From NCBI GenBank assembly GCA_027605045.1, contig JAQFWX010000016.1, forward strand, positions 1,206,051 to 1,270,050: 64,000 nt of DNA, written 5' to 3'. The stretch comes from Phallus indusiatus. Its lineage: Eukaryota > Basidiomycota > Agaricomycetes > Phallales > Phallaceae. Made by a program: the position numbers and the translations under genes. Below are positions 38,508-50,803 of this stretch, piece after piece (the first letter of the stretch is position 1; each line of letters starts with the position of its first letter). Below the pieces are notes generated by a model that saw only the letters and a list, made by a program, of their open reading frames with translations, was not told the origin of the DNA and ran no database searches.

Positions 38508-41164
38508 ATGTCCAAACTTTTCGAAACAAACGAGGCGCATTTTTCGCGTCCTGTGGAAGTTCAAAAAGATGGTGATAATGACAGTAGCGAGAGCGATAAC
38601 ATTCTAAAGCAACTCGGTCTCCAACGACAACTGGAACGGAAATTTTCAAAATTCACTACGATTTCCTTTGCCATGGGTATTATGGGGTAATTAAATTTTG
38701 TACCTCTGGATTACAACAGGTCTTTATCTCAATTGCAATATAGAACTGCAGCATCTATCACTTCAACTGTCAACACGCCATTGTTGCTTGGTGGACCAGC
38801 AGCGACTGTTTGGGCATGGTTGTTGGGTGCTGTTGGCTGCCTGGCAATTTCATGCTCTGTTTCAGGTGCGATATAGCGAAATTGTGTGTATAGATGTACA
38901 TTTTTTACGTTCAATTTTAGAATTAGTCTCCGCTTATCCTACCGCTGGCGGGATTTACACTACTACTATGTTTGTTGTGCCGAAACGATACCGCGCTAAC
39001 GTGTGCTTCATATCAGCATGGTAAGCGAGAAATAAATTAATAAACACCGGAAATCTTTCGGAGTTTGACAAGTCGACTGAATGACAGGATCACCATCGTG
39101 GGTCAACTTGCCACGACGGCGTCCGTAAACTTTGCGCTGTATGTATTCCGTTTTACACAAATTTTTCATGCTGAATTGACTCTTACTGGTATACATTATG
39201 GACGTTTAGTTCTGAGATGATATTCGCCGCAGTAACGATGGGTACCAATGGATCCTTCGTAGTAACTCCTCAGCAAACATTTGGGCTTTATGTGGCTATT
39301 AATATTGGAATTGGCATGATCAACAGTCTCCCTACTGCTTTTTTGCATAAAATATCGATGGGTTACGGTGAGATATCTAATTAATTTGGTGTTTTTTGAT
39401 AATACCGAGACATTAGCAAGTATTCGTGAATTTACTGGCAAGCTTTTCTGTCATAATTGGTATTTTTGTGGGAGGAAGTCTACGCCATGAGCTTGCCCCG
39501 TCCAAATTCGTCTGGACTAGTGTATGTGGTTTGGAAACTATTTTACTCTTTTAGTTCTCACTTGGCGTAGATCATTGATCAATCTGGTTGGAACAATCAG
39601 GGTTTTGTTTTCTTATTAGGTCTGCTGAGCGTGCAATGGGTCATGGTAATTCTTTCATGGTGCACCTCCTAGTATTAAATAGCTCACAAGCATGACGTTA
39701 TATAGACAGATTATGACGCAGCGGCCCGTAAGTGCGCTTTAATTGCCTAAAAAATCGAATGAACGTTGACGGTACCGCAATATGCGCCGTAATACTAGAC
39801 CTTGCCGAAGAAGTACAAAATGCAGGAGAAGCCATTCCACTAGCCATTATGACCGGATCAATTACCACAGCCATTTTAGGCTTCTTCGTTAACGTTGCAT
39901 TGTGTTATGGTATCAAAGATATAAGTGCATTGCCTGGTCCAACTGGTTTGGTGGTCCCTCAAATATTGTGGGACAATTTGGGCCAGAAAGGCGGTTTGGT
40001 TGTTTTTTCATTCATTATTTTCGTTCAGACAGTCGTCGCCCTAACTTGTCAGCTGTCGAGCATTCGTTGTGCGTAAAATTTTGTTAGTACCTTTCCACCT
40101 CTTTCTGATGCGCCCGTGTTACAGCCATATATGCGATTTCGCGAGATGTGAGTCGATATCCGACAGTACCATCAGATCTTGTATGGGTATTGAATTATTA
40201 ATTTCAATCGAAACAGAATGGATTTCCAGATAAAAAGATCTTAGCCAAAGTTTGGACCCGTACTAAGACTCCGTTGAATGCTGCTATATGCGTTGTCATT
40301 ATCGAAAGTCTTTTCGGACTATTGTCGCTCGCTTCTGCGGTCGCCGTAAGTTAATATTTTAATCCCAGCTTGTTCATCATTTGAATAGCATTACAGAGTA
40401 ATGCGGTTTTCAGGTACATTGTTTTTGTTTCTTAAAGGTTATGCTAGTATGACAACTTGTTGGGTTCACGCCGCTCTTCTTGGCTCATAGTATTACGGCT
40501 GTGGCTTTAGATATTTCGTATATGGTAACCCGCTTATAGCCCATCTTTATCTGTTAATAACTATTGTCATAAAGATTCCAGTAATATTCAAGCTTTACAT
40601 ATACTGGGATAAAAATTCGACGATCAGCTTTCGACCTGGGCCGTTTTTCTTGGGCCGTTTAGGCTACGTTATCAATGTATATGCCGTGTTATGGTAAGTT
40701 TTACTTCTACTAGACCAGATGTATGTAAAACACTGCTCTTATGGGAACGTCAACGATAGGACACTTCTTGAAACTGGGTGAGTCCTCGACTTGGAGATAT
40801 ATGCGAAAAATAAAATAAAATATTATTAGAGTTCTCATCATGCCTCAAATTTTCCCAGTAACCGCTGCAACAATGAATTATGGCAAGAATGTCTCTTAAT
40901 TGAATAAAACAACGATTGAATTTCCTTCTACAGCCGGTCCGATCATGGTGGGTGTATGTGGAGCGTCATGGTTATGGTATCAATTGTATTGGGTGAGCTC
41001 TCTAAAACAATGCATACCTAGTACATCCGTTTATTCTGACGCGACAACAACACAAGCACCGCTATTATCAAGGAGCGCGTTTATCCTCAAATCACTCTGA
41101 TACATCGTCTCATTTAGAACGTGAGGATTCTAAAGAGAGTAGTACTTACGGGGAAAAGATATAA
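38508..41164 (+). CDS. amino acid / GABA / choline permease (APC superfamily)
   Basis: Plasma-membrane permease with about 12 hydrophobic segments. The start at 38508 (MSKLFETNEAHFSRP) gives a hydrophilic N-terminus, then KFTTISFAMGIMG and, over many short introns, the family blocks SAYPTAGGIYTTTMF, SFVVTPQQTFGLY, QWVMTDYDAAAH then EEVQNAGEAIPLAIMTGSI, LPGPTGLVVPQILWD and SIYAISRD. The C-terminus is obtained by splicing the intron at about 40996-41056, giving WYQLYWHRYYQGARLSSNHS and a tail ending YGEKI with its stop at 41162-41164. It belongs to the fungal GABA/choline group (Uga4, Hnm1 relatives). Substrate cannot be decided. It is convergent with the next gene, 143 bases between stops. Confidence 0.88.
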
Positions 41165-41307
41165 TTATCAAATGTTTCATCAATGAAAATGGGATCCTGT
41201 ATTTATTTATATATTCTTCAGAAATATGCCATTTATATATAGAGGCGATTCGTATATGGACTTTAATTAGGTGATTGTATACTACAACACTCATTCTTCG
41301 AGCAAAT

Positions 41308-43049
41308 TTATTTAATCGAGTTTATCAAAGACTGAAATTCCTCTAAATTGGGAATCCGGGGAGGAGGAGGGATAGGGATCCATCTATTGAACACCCTTTT
41401 AGGATCGTATTTCTGCTTGATCTCCTGCAGTCTCGGCAAATTGGCACCCCATAGTCTCTGAGCTTTAAAAGCCGCAGACACAGTGATATCAGTGGCTATT
41501 CAATTAAATTATAGTGAGAATTTTGCAGTAAAAAAAGTTCGGGCGTACTGTAATTTCCATAGAAATCATTCTCGTATTCCTTAGGTTGGACAGTTGCGGT
41601 TCTCTCAACAATGGCGACCAACTCTCTTGAGAACTTCCGCACATGTTCAGTATCATTAGGTAGCTCTTTATCCCACGCAACGAATATCAGAACATGATTT
41701 TGCTTTCCACGGTTACGGAATGCGGTCGCATCTGGCGGAACTGACATGACCTTCTCAAGGTTGGTAATTTCATAAAAAAAGGAAACCTCCAAGGGTGGCT
41801 CCTTCTCGTCACACGGATTTTTCTCAGTAAAAGCCATGACTTTGTCGTACACTTCCTTTGCATGGTTTGTAATGGGACCTCGCAAACTTGTCCCCGTCTA
41901 AGGAGTAGTAACGTAACCGACGAGTGTTAGAGCTGTAAAAGAAAGAGGAAGCGAGATAGTCGAGGTTTTACCATATAATATCTTCGAGATCGGCCAAGTG
42001 TCGGGTTAACTAATTCATTAACTTCTGGGTAGGGCATTTCGCGAGTCATGTCGACGACTGGACCTAAACACAGGACATTAGTTCTGGTGCAGATAGACGA
42101 CGTTTGCTCGCTAACCAATATCGAAGAAAACTTTGAAAATTTGTCGACCTTGTACGGCTGATCCATTATAAAAAACCACCATCATAACCATAGGCTATAC
42201 ACCGTTTAAGAAAAAAAAGTAGGAAATCAAACAAAATGCAAATACCGATCCGTCTGGACCACGTGCGAAACCCATACCAGCATATTCGTCCTCCGTTGTC
42301 CTGAGAATCCATTCCTCGAAGGTTTTAGTAACCTGGTCAAATTGAGTTGGAGAGAATAGAAGCATTCCCGCATAAACGATTGGTTTTTGGTCGTACAGCT
42401 GGATTTTGAATCTCGTCACACAACCAAAGTTGCCGCCACCGCCACCTCGAAGAGCCCAGTGTAAGTCAGAATGAGAGTTCTCATTGACTACGAGAATAGA
42501 CCCATCAGCGATGACGACAGTCATTTCTAGAATATTGTCGGATGCATGACCATATTTCCCGGTTAGAACACCGTGACCTCCATGCGTACAATAACCTCCA
42601 AGACCAGTTTGGTTGACCGTGCCACCGACCGTAGCTAATCCATGTGCGAAGGCAGCATGATCCACCGTGCTCCAAAGAGATCCTCCTCCTGCTTCAACGG
42701 TTTTAGTCACAGGATCCACTTTTGCGTAGTCGAAATACTTATTCAAATCGATGACAATCCCATCTTCGATGGAAGAAGCGCCAGATGGGTTGTGTCCCCC
42801 TCCTTTGACGACAAAATCGATATCGTTCGCAACAGAGTGCTTTATCGCTAAAGAGACATCTTCGTCGTCTTTAGGGTATAACACGTATCTAGTGTTAAAA
42901 TTGAGGATGTTACTGCCTTTGATGGATATTTACCTCGCCTTGCGAACGGCGTTACCAGCCCAGCGGCTGATAGCTTTATCGTAATCGGGTGAGGATGAGT
43001 CAACGATATCCCCTTTGAACGTTGTTTTGAAAGTTTCGAAAGAAGTCAT
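41308..43049 (-). CDS. FAD-linked oxidoreductase (BBE-like), copy 1
   Basis: Berberine-bridge/6-hydroxynicotine-oxidase type flavoenzyme. The start at 43049 is MTSFETFKTTFKGDIVDSSS. The FAD domain has VVKGGGHNPSGASS (the His that carries flavin in the family), EAGGGSLWSTVD, TVNQTGLGGYCTHGGHG and WALRGGGGGNFGCVTRF. The cysteine in GYCTHGGHG might give a second flavin link, but alignment is needed. The BBE C-terminal segment follows after small introns: RTATVQPKEYENDFYGNY, then RLWGANLPRLQEIKQKYDP and VFNRWIPIPPPPRIPNLEEF, stop at 41308. No secretion signal is visible, so it is probably intracellular. Such enzymes oxidise alcohols, sugars or alkaloid-like substrates; the substrate is unknown here. 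Confidence 0.88.
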
Positions 43050-43319
43050 TGGGAGCCGCCTAGGGGAACGAACTACGGAGTAAAAGCTCAATCTGAAACC
43101 TCTTCTTTATAATCATATAAATACCGACGGATGATCGATCAATCCCTTAATAAAATACCCAATTCATGAAGCAGGAACACGTTCGGGGTGTATTTTCCGA
43201 AAAATAGTTTCTTGTATGTAAGCTGTTGAATGCTGTTCAACAATACGAATGCCAAAATGCGATTAGTCAAGAGAATTTAGAGGTGTTAAAATTATTATTG
43301 GTTTTTTCTTTTCAGATAG

Positions 43320-43705
43320 TTAACGCACTCAGTTTGTAGCGTTGAAATTGTTCGAGACCTGACCTGACCTGAAGCTCAGTGGCCGGCGGGAGTGTGATGG
43401 CCGAAACTGACGTTTCGAGCTGATAAATAAAAAAGATAGAGATGAATGGTAATGAGAGATAATAAGACATGTTAGAAACTCAACTTGAAAGAGTAAGTTA
43501 TCCATCCGCAACCCACTTCCATGACGAAAAGTCATGTCGGATGGTGTATGTGCGTATTTTTTCCTTGACGACATTTCGATATCTTATCTCTCTCGGACAT
43601 GCTTCGGTAGTGCACGACTCCGCGGAATAGCTGAATCGAGTGTCAAACTGTTTGCACATGACTACCTGCCAGTAGGGATGACGGTGAGGATGCCAAAGAA
43701 CAGCT
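43320..43705. repeat. upstream part of oxidase duplication unit, copy 1
   Basis: Shares ordered blocks with 46400-46760: GGGAGTGTGATGGCCGAA versus GGAGTGTGATGGCCGAAG, ATAATAAGACA, and a closing GAATCGAGTGTC...AAACTGTTTGC...GGTGAGGATG pattern. The duplication of the oxidase gene therefore included roughly 700 bases of 5' flank. Open reading frames here are short and not believed. Confidence 0.6.
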
Positions 43706-43739
43706 CACCAACTTGGTCCACTGTGTGTATCGGATATAT

Positions 43740-44235
43740 ATCGGATAAGGACATCCTAATCGAGGTAGTGTCGCTTGTAGCACTTCACAACTTGTCTCCA
43801 AGGCCTCGTCCGTTAATATGAGGATTTCTCGCTGTCCGTAGCCAACACGCGCAGCGCGTCGTAAGCGAAAAGCGGCAGTGAGTGTGACAATCAGCCGAGA
43901 GTTCAATTAGAGTACAGACCATCGTTGCGGATTCCCAAATTACGACGACCTCCGGACTGAAGGCCTTGAGGGCGCTACTGCTGTGATTGACAACCCATCT
44001 CTTCAGCAAACTGTTACTTCAATACGAGATGATAATACAATATCGCCGGGATTGTCGCTATGTGTTGTTCAATATCATATTTGGAGATCTGACTTGCTGA
44101 GTGACTTTCTCTGGCTTCTCCGTTTGTTTATTCGTTCAACCTTTTCTTTTGCGAATCATTCTGTAAAGGTTTGCCTTTATGGCGTCTGAAAGGAGTGGAT
44201 CATTTCTTCTTCAGTGATCCACGCCTAAATTTGCA
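43740..44235 (-). pseudogene. relic of the hypothetical gene at 30216-31978
   Basis: Plus-strand segments match about 30245-31010 in order: the GAGGTAGTGTCGCTTGTAGC region, CACGCGCAGCGCGTCGTAAGC (versus CACGCAGTGCGTCATAAGC), GACAATCAGCC, CGGACTGAAGGCCTTGAGGG, CTCTTCAGCAAAC, ATTGTCGCTATGTGTTGTTC and GGCGTCTGAAAGGA. The copy is about 250 bases shorter and has lost an internal portion and the reading frame. Only the 3' part of the gene is represented. Confidence 0.7.
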
Positions 44236-44466
44236 TGAGGAATCAGGCCCAAGGTGATATCAAGTTCTGAAATCGCAAGAATAGTGGCTTGAATTCCTTT
44301 GATGTTGAAACCGGAACCATTGATTCATATTTATGTTTCGTTGTAATATAGATATCATACAACTTAAATAACACAATATTTACATACATGAATTGCACAT
44401 GTGTATACAAGTTCTTCGGACAAATCACGAATTTATCAATACGTGAGATAACAAAATGACAGTCCT

Positions 44467-46165
44467 CTAGATTGGGATCTTGAAAGGAGGGATAGCGATC
44501 CATCTATTGAACACCCTTTTAGGATCGTATTTCTGCTTGATCTCCTGCAGTCTCGGTAAATTGGCGCCCCATAATCTCTCAGCTTTGGAAACCGCAGACA
44601 CAGTGATATCGGTGGCTATTCATTTAGATTATGGTAAAAGTTTTTATAAAAGAATATTTATCGGCTTACTATAATTTCCATAGAAATCGGTCTCATATTC
44701 CTTAGGCTGGGCGGTTGCGGTTCTCTCAACAATGGCGACCAACTCCCTTGTGATCCTCCGCGCGTGTTCGGTATCATCAGGTAGCTCTTTATCCCACGCG
44801 GCAGATATGAGAACTTGCCCCTGGTGGCCACGGTTACGGAATGCGGTCGCATCAGGTGGAACCGACATAACCTTCTTAAGGTTGGCGATTTCATAAACAA
44901 AAGAAAACTCCATGGGAGGCTCCTTCTCGTCGCACGGATTTTTCTCGGTCACAGCCATGATTTTATCGAAAACCTCTTTTGCATGGGCTGTCACGGGACC
45001 TCGCAAACTTGTGCCCGTCTAAGGAATCGATGAGTGCTGTGAAAGGGGTAAATGAAACAGCACGAGCTTTACCATATAATACCTCCGAGACCGGCCGGAC
45101 GTTGGGTTAAGCAGTTCATTAACTTCTGGATAGGGCATTTCGCGAGTCATGTCGACGATGGGACCTGAGCATAAGGAGTTAGTTTTCCGCAGTTAGACGA
45201 CGCGTGCTCACTAACCAAGATCGAAGAAGTCTTTATAGTTTTGTCGACCTTGTTCAGCTGATCCATTGTAGAAAACTATCATCATAACCATAGGCTATTG
45301 TATGATTAGGAAAAAATTATGGATTTAAACGAAATGCAAATACCGATCCATCTGGACCACGTGCGAAACCCAGACCAGTGTAATCGTCCTCGGATGCTTT
45401 GGGAATCCATTCCTCGAAGGTTTTGGTAACCTGGTCGAACTGGGCTGGAGAGAATAGAAGCATTCCCGCGTAAACGGTTGGTTTTTGGTCGTATAGTTGG
45501 ATTTTGAATCTCGTCACACAACCAAAGTTGCCGCCACCGCCGCCTCGAAGAGCCCAGAATAAGTCAGAATGAGAGTTCTCATTGACTACGAGAATAGACC
45601 CATCAGCGATGACGACCGTCATTTCAAGAATATTATCGGAAGATTGGCCGTATCTCCCGGTTAGGACTCCGTGACCTCCATGCGTACAATAACCTCCAAG
45701 ACCAGTTTGGTTGACCGTGCCACCGACCGTAGCTAGACCATGTGCAAAGGCAGCATAATCAACCGTGCTCCAAAGAGATCCTCCTCCTGCTTCAACGGTT
45801 TTAGTCACAGGATCCACTTTTGCATAGTCGAAATATTTATTCAAATCGATGACAATCCCATCTTCGATGGAAGAAGCGCCAGATGGGTTGTGTCCCCCTC
45901 CTTTGACGACAAAACCAATATCGTTCGCAACAGAGTACTTTATCGCTAAAGATACATCTTCGTCGTCTTTAGGGTATAACACGTATCTTCGGAATTAGTG
46001 TTAAAATTGAGGATGTTACCACCTTGGATGGATGAAGTGGAATAATTACCTCGCTTTGCGAACGGCATTACCAGCCCAACGACTGATAGCTTTATCGTAA
46101 TCGGGTGAGGATGAGTCGACGATGTCGCCTTTGAATGCTGTTTTGAAAGTTTCGAAAGAAGCCAT
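44467..46165 (-). CDS. FAD-linked oxidoreductase (BBE-like), copy 2, C-terminus frameshifted
   Basis: Near-identical paralogue of the gene at 41308. It starts MASFETFKTAFKGDIVDSSS at 46165 and keeps every FAD motif (VVKGGGHNPSGASS, GYCTHGGHGVLTGRYG, WALRGGGGGNFGCV) and the intron positions. Differences are mostly conservative (for example EEWIPKASEDDYTGLGFARG). The C-terminus differs: after VFNRWIAIPP the copy is 4 nt shorter than copy 1, shifting the frame to FKIPI and a stop at 44467, so it loses about 13 residues of tail. Because the FAD and substrate domains are complete, the enzyme may still work. It lies between two relics of other genes. Confidence 0.84.
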
Positions 46166-46399
46166 TGAGAGCTAGTGATAACCTATGGGGTAAAGACTGG
46201 TAAAGGCTCACGTCAAACTGAGACATTTTATAAGTACAGGAATACCGGATGATCGATGAATACACAAATTCAGGGCATGCTCGGTGTGTATTGACCGAAT
46301 TATATCTTATATGTGAACGGCCGACTGATGGCTTTTAAGGACTAATTCGAATCCAAAAATCCAATTAGTTGATAGAATTTATGAGAGATTTTAGAATTA

Positions 46400-46760
46400 C
46401 CGATATTTGTTTGTGGGAACTAACACATGAGTAGCAGCATTGAGACTGTTCGAGATATCAAGTGCTCCCACTGTCTCATAAGCCCAATTATCAAGACAGG
46501 AGTGTGATGGCCGAAGCTGACTTCTTTGAGCTGATACGATAATAAGACACATCCAAGTCCAGCTTGAAAGACAGTTATTCACCCGCAAACTGCCTCCATG
46601 ACAAAAAGCCAAATCAAAAGATGTATATACTTCAGACGGTTTCTTCTGCCGATGCTTTGATACCTGGTCTTTCTGAGACACTGTAGGCACGGCTTTGCCC
46701 AATGGCTGGATCGAGTGTCTTTCAAACTGTTTGCTGGGGTTCGGGGATAACGGTGAGGAT
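46400..46760. repeat. upstream part of oxidase duplication unit, copy 2
   Basis: Counterpart of 43320-43705. The unit containing copy 2 runs from about 44467 to 46760. Sequence further on (46761-47339) shows nothing recognisable. Confidence 0.58.
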
Positions 46761-47339
46761 GACTAAGGATGACTGATGCCGCGCCGGGGCCGGGTCACCG
46801 TTGCAAAAGGTACTGTGTTTAGACTGTTGGACAATGAGAGATTATCCAAAAAAAAAGGAATTCAAAAGGCACGCACGACAAATGTGCCAAAAATGAGGAC
46901 TGGCACAGTCAGACTGGACCGAGCGCGCAACATCAGTCCATTAGTTGGAGCGATTAACTGTTAACATGTTCACCAAGCCTTTACCACGTATATGCATCAA
47001 TGGTCATCTCAGGCGCTTGGAGCAGAAAACCATGCGGAATTTCGAGAACCCCGTTATATGACGGTCAATCATTCAAAACATTTTCGCATTTTTCCTTGAA
47101 CTGTTAGTCAACCCTGTATCTTATCTAATCTAAACAAATCAAGAAACACGCTGAGTACAGACATTCAATGTGTGACCGTCATAAATTGAACGGAAAGCTA
47201 TAACTTCAGCTTTTCAGGGGATATCCAACTATCATGCAAGGAAATCTGGTAATCAGTAAGGCTTCGAATAACAATGCCTTATTATTAGTAAGTTACCGAA
47301 TTACACAGCCTTTCTTCTTGGCGACATTGATGCCCTATC

Positions 47340-47641
47340 TTTCTCGGCTCGAGTACTCCAATATAATATACTTACTTACATATAAGCATACTTACCGCGC
47401 TATCAAAATGGACCAACCGCGCCCCGGTTCAAAGCATATCCCCGAATGTGATGAGCGGACTCTGTCTATTACATAGTATTAGCGTTTGTTTCCATCTAAA
47501 CTCTTACGCGAAAAGATCACGCTGATCAACATCTTTGGCAACAGTAACCCCTTTATACCTCAAAACACAATAGAGCCAGTTTACTTCCCGACCAGTTCCT
47601 AGCATTGGAACGGACAGATTTGCTTCAAGTTGTTGTCATCA
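47340..47641 (-). pseudogene. relic of the 5' end of CPSF73/Ysh1
   Basis: Matches about 35645-35944 in order: TATCCCCGAATGTG, CATCCAAACTCTTACG versus CATCTAAACTCTTACG, AACAGTAATCCCTTTATA versus AACAGTAACCCCTTTATA, CCTAGCATTG and TGTTGTCATCATGGTG (start-codon region). Here the codons after the start read to a stop by the fifth codon, and later exons are absent, so it is dead. It includes only the first exons of the source gene. Confidence 0.72.
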
Positions 47642-47834
47642 TGGTGCCGTTCGGAGCTTGAACTTGGGCACAAGGCTTCCGAATAACTGGCTGCTCTGGT
47701 CAAAATGTAGGTTTTACAAGATCCTCTGTTCACATTTTGACTTGAACCAAACAGAATATTGTACATCGCAAGACAGTTGATCCACCCAGCTAGATTTTGG
47801 TATACCACGTGTGGTGAGAAAACCGAGAAAACCA

Positions 47835-48720
47835 TCAATGAATCTTGGTAATCGAGTCTATCCTGGCCTTTTGAATTAACCGCTTTAACCTACTCCATCC
47901 GGGATATCCAGCTAAGAATGTGATTGTAACCCATTTCGCCTGAAAAGACATGTGAATGACTAGAAAAAGATGGAAAGCGCACAGGACATACCCCAAGCAC
48001 AAAACCTGTTGAATGCCTTCTGCAAAGTACAAACACATATACAGCTTCTAGAAAATGAAGAGTGTAGGCAATAATCCAGATTGCTTTGAGAACCTTGGGT
48101 CCCCCAACAGCGTTTCGAAGCCAGGGTCCTATATTGTGTATCGTAGAATATGGCCTTTGCTCCGAGAAAGTGACGAAAATGAACAATGCAATCAGGGATA
48201 GTGTAGTGAGAATTTCAGGTCCAACTTCGAACGTTGTAATCTGTGGTCGTTTAACCTAGTTAAGCGTAATTTCATTGTTAGCTTCTCGGATATTGACGAA
48301 AACTCATTTTAATACCGACCATGCCGAGACTTTCTTCAGCATCCAGTTTCATTGACAGCAGCCGTGGTTTTACTTCATCATAACCAGAAAGAGGCGGTTC
48401 GAAAGGGACGTTTACGGTTCCTTTCTCCTTAGATCCTTTTAGGACGTAGCTGAGTGACATCGCCTTCATATCGTTTAGCACCATGTCTGAGAGCACAAAT
48501 AAACCACGATATTCACTTTTGAGTTGATAGAGGTCATTGAAGCAGATTCAACCAAGGGCTGAATCTTTCCAAAATGTCTGACATATGCAACTAAAGAAAG
48601 GTTTTGGTGAGATGAACATGGCACGTAAAGCGAGATATTTCATCGCGTACCTAGCGTGTCCGGATGATTGCTCATATACATACATAAGAATGATGAACGT
48701 GAAGCTACGTCGTCCGACAT
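47835..48720 (-). CDS. DUF2470 domain protein with C-terminal TMEM254/DUF4499-like membrane segments
   Basis: The start at 48720 reads MSDDVASRSSFLCMYMSNHP. The N-terminal part has the DUF2470 pattern: VRHFGKIQPLVESASMTSIN, then (using a 53-base intron ending at about 48461) SKAMSLSYVLKGSKEKGTVN and the FEPPLSGYDEVKPRLLSMKL segment. DUF2470 is otherwise found in heme-utilisation/split-barrel proteins. The C-terminal half is hydrophobic, with LTTLSLIALFIFVTFSEQRP, LKAIWIIAYTLHFLEAVYVF and a basic end GWSRLKRLIQKARIDSITKI. This two-part layout is a known fungal combination of unknown role, probably a membrane-attached protein. The function is not established. Confidence 0.66.
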
Positions 48721-49794
48721 ATCTCTTAATCCAGCAATGAGAGTATAATGGGCAAAGCCTCGATGATGGTTGTCGTGGCAGAGTCGGGCATTACGAAGAA
48801 CACTATTGGCTCAATAAGCGCCCAGTGTAGCGACCGTGATGCAGTGATGTTGTCACTCTTGTCACTCAAAAGCTCCATCACCATCTCCAGCCATCTCCCT
48901 GATAGTTTCTGGTGTTTTTCTGTGGGCACATAACAACGCGAGAGAGTCTAATGATGATCGATGATCCCCTTATGTCTTCCCCGACTCTGATTGATCCGAA
49001 GCTGGTGAAAATCGAATAGAAGGCCGCCGTCACAACGTCGTCATGATGGGCTCAAACTCATAAGTCGCCGAAAATCGTCACCATCGGGTGACTCGGGTCG
49101 CAACTTTTGTACTCGGTGGTATATTGGTCAAATATACCGAGAACGGGAACCAGGGCTATGTATGTACGTATGTGCAAGGCCTCTCGCCTGATTTTGTTCA
49201 AATCTGTATCGGGTCTGTGGCGTTTACTTCGACTGCATCCATTGTTACTCGCTTAGTTCCTCATAGACATTAACTATGTCGTTCAGGGACAATTGAGTCA
49301 AAGAATATTCAAATTCAATTCATGGGGAAAAGGAGAAAAGAATTTTTTGACAGTATTCCCGATGTCGCAATAAATGCTGTGCAGAGCTGCGACCCCTTGA
49401 ATTTAAGAGGTCCACATAAGCCGACGGAAAGATGAAAGAACGATGAATGACAATTAATGAACACTGCACGGGTTTACAGGATTGCCACGCAACTGTCCAC
49501 TTGAGCTAATAATGAGACAGGTTGCTCAGCTTGATTCATATTTGCTATGGGTGATTGAACAACAGAGCGTGCCGAATGATTGCGTGTCATGTATCGACCT
49601 GGACGGTAGTAGTAATCTAGGAACATGTAAAACACCGATGTTTAGCCTTCCGGCATCGTACATGAAATAAAGGCTAAAATATATGAACCAGAGCCCCAAG
49701 ACCGCTCCCATCGCATGCGCTTCAAACTGTTTCCGACCATCAAGGGCTTGAATGAGTGAATAAGGACCTCACTTAGTAGGCCTGCGGTCAAATT
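48721..49794. other. intergenic region
   Basis: 1.07 kb. Short frames on both strands (for example 48748-48933 and 49482-49670) have no domain or splice support. Nothing recognised. Confidence 0.5.
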
Positions 49795-50803
49795 TTAGTC
49801 ATACGAATACTGATAATACTTCAAGCATTCGATTAACAGCCGACGCTGGTGGCTATCCGCCAGAGTGGCATAATTGCTAAATGCATACAGCTTCAAGTTG
49901 TAATAGGCATCGTGAGGTCGTATTTTCGCCGGTGGTCGATCTGTGATGCCTTTAATCATCATTTGGCACATACTTGCGAAAAGTGGTTGGATTGGTTTCA
50001 ATGACAGTCGGTGTTGAAAACACCCGTCAGTAGGATAAACTGCGCCGGACAACATAAAATATGTGACGAAGGCGGTCCAACTAAGGTTTTTCAATCTATG
50101 CTCTGTGATTTTGTATTTATTTCATTTAAAGTTAAGAAACGCAATTATTAGTGGTTTATCGGTGTACCTGATGGGATCCTTCATGGTGTATAAAGTGCTA
50201 TAGGCGTCATGGGACCTGCACATGTAAGTTCCTGTAACGTTGGGGGAAAGAGTGCCTCAAGACCTTGATAAATGAATTTCAAGTCAAGAACGCTGCCAAG
50301 GCTACATGATATGATATTCGTCCTATAGCTTAGGCAAGTATATCTGTAAATCAAAAGCTGCGACGTCTCACATCTTTCCATGGCTAGTACTGTCCTCGAA
50401 AGATGGATGAGAATATGTACCTGAGCTTCCCAAGATCCGATCGACAATTCATGATAAGCATAGAAGTTGAGGCAGAATGCCGTGCGGTTGAATTTTTTGG
50501 CAAATCCTGGACTGAAAAGAAGTGCCATGGCTAGCCTTACGAGAGATGGATGCGCTCATAAGACCACATGATGGAAGTCAAAACTTTAAGCTTGCAGCTA
50601 TTTCCAATGATATGTAAGTTGGTCTGATTAAATTCAGTTTTGGTCAAAAATAAATGGCCAAAAGCGAATTCTGTGAACCAAACTGAGAGGTGGCGTTGGA
50701 TCTCTAAAATAACATCTGGATTAGCCAAAGTATATTCAAGAGTGAGTAGAAATTTGGTGTAACTTCCTTGAAGAAGATTCATTGATTCCAAAGGCTGTGC
50801 CAT
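49795..50803 (-). pseudogene. hypothetical gene, probably degenerate
   Basis: Minus-strand coding-like pieces: 50803-50537 (MAQPLESMNLLQGSYTKFLL), 50528-50181 (MALLFSPGFAKKFNRTAFCL) and a final exon ending at 49795 (RLLIECLKYYQYSYD). A plausible intron (GTACAC to CACAG, about 50105-50169) precedes the last exon, but the frame that joins it carries a stop a few codons upstream. No family recognised. It could also be an intact gene with exon boundaries that I have misplaced. Confidence 0.35.

Noticed and set aside
38251..38649. 132-residue minus-strand reading frame
   Set aside because: It overlaps the permease start region antisense, has no domain and no splice partners, and part of it mirrors the permease N-terminus.
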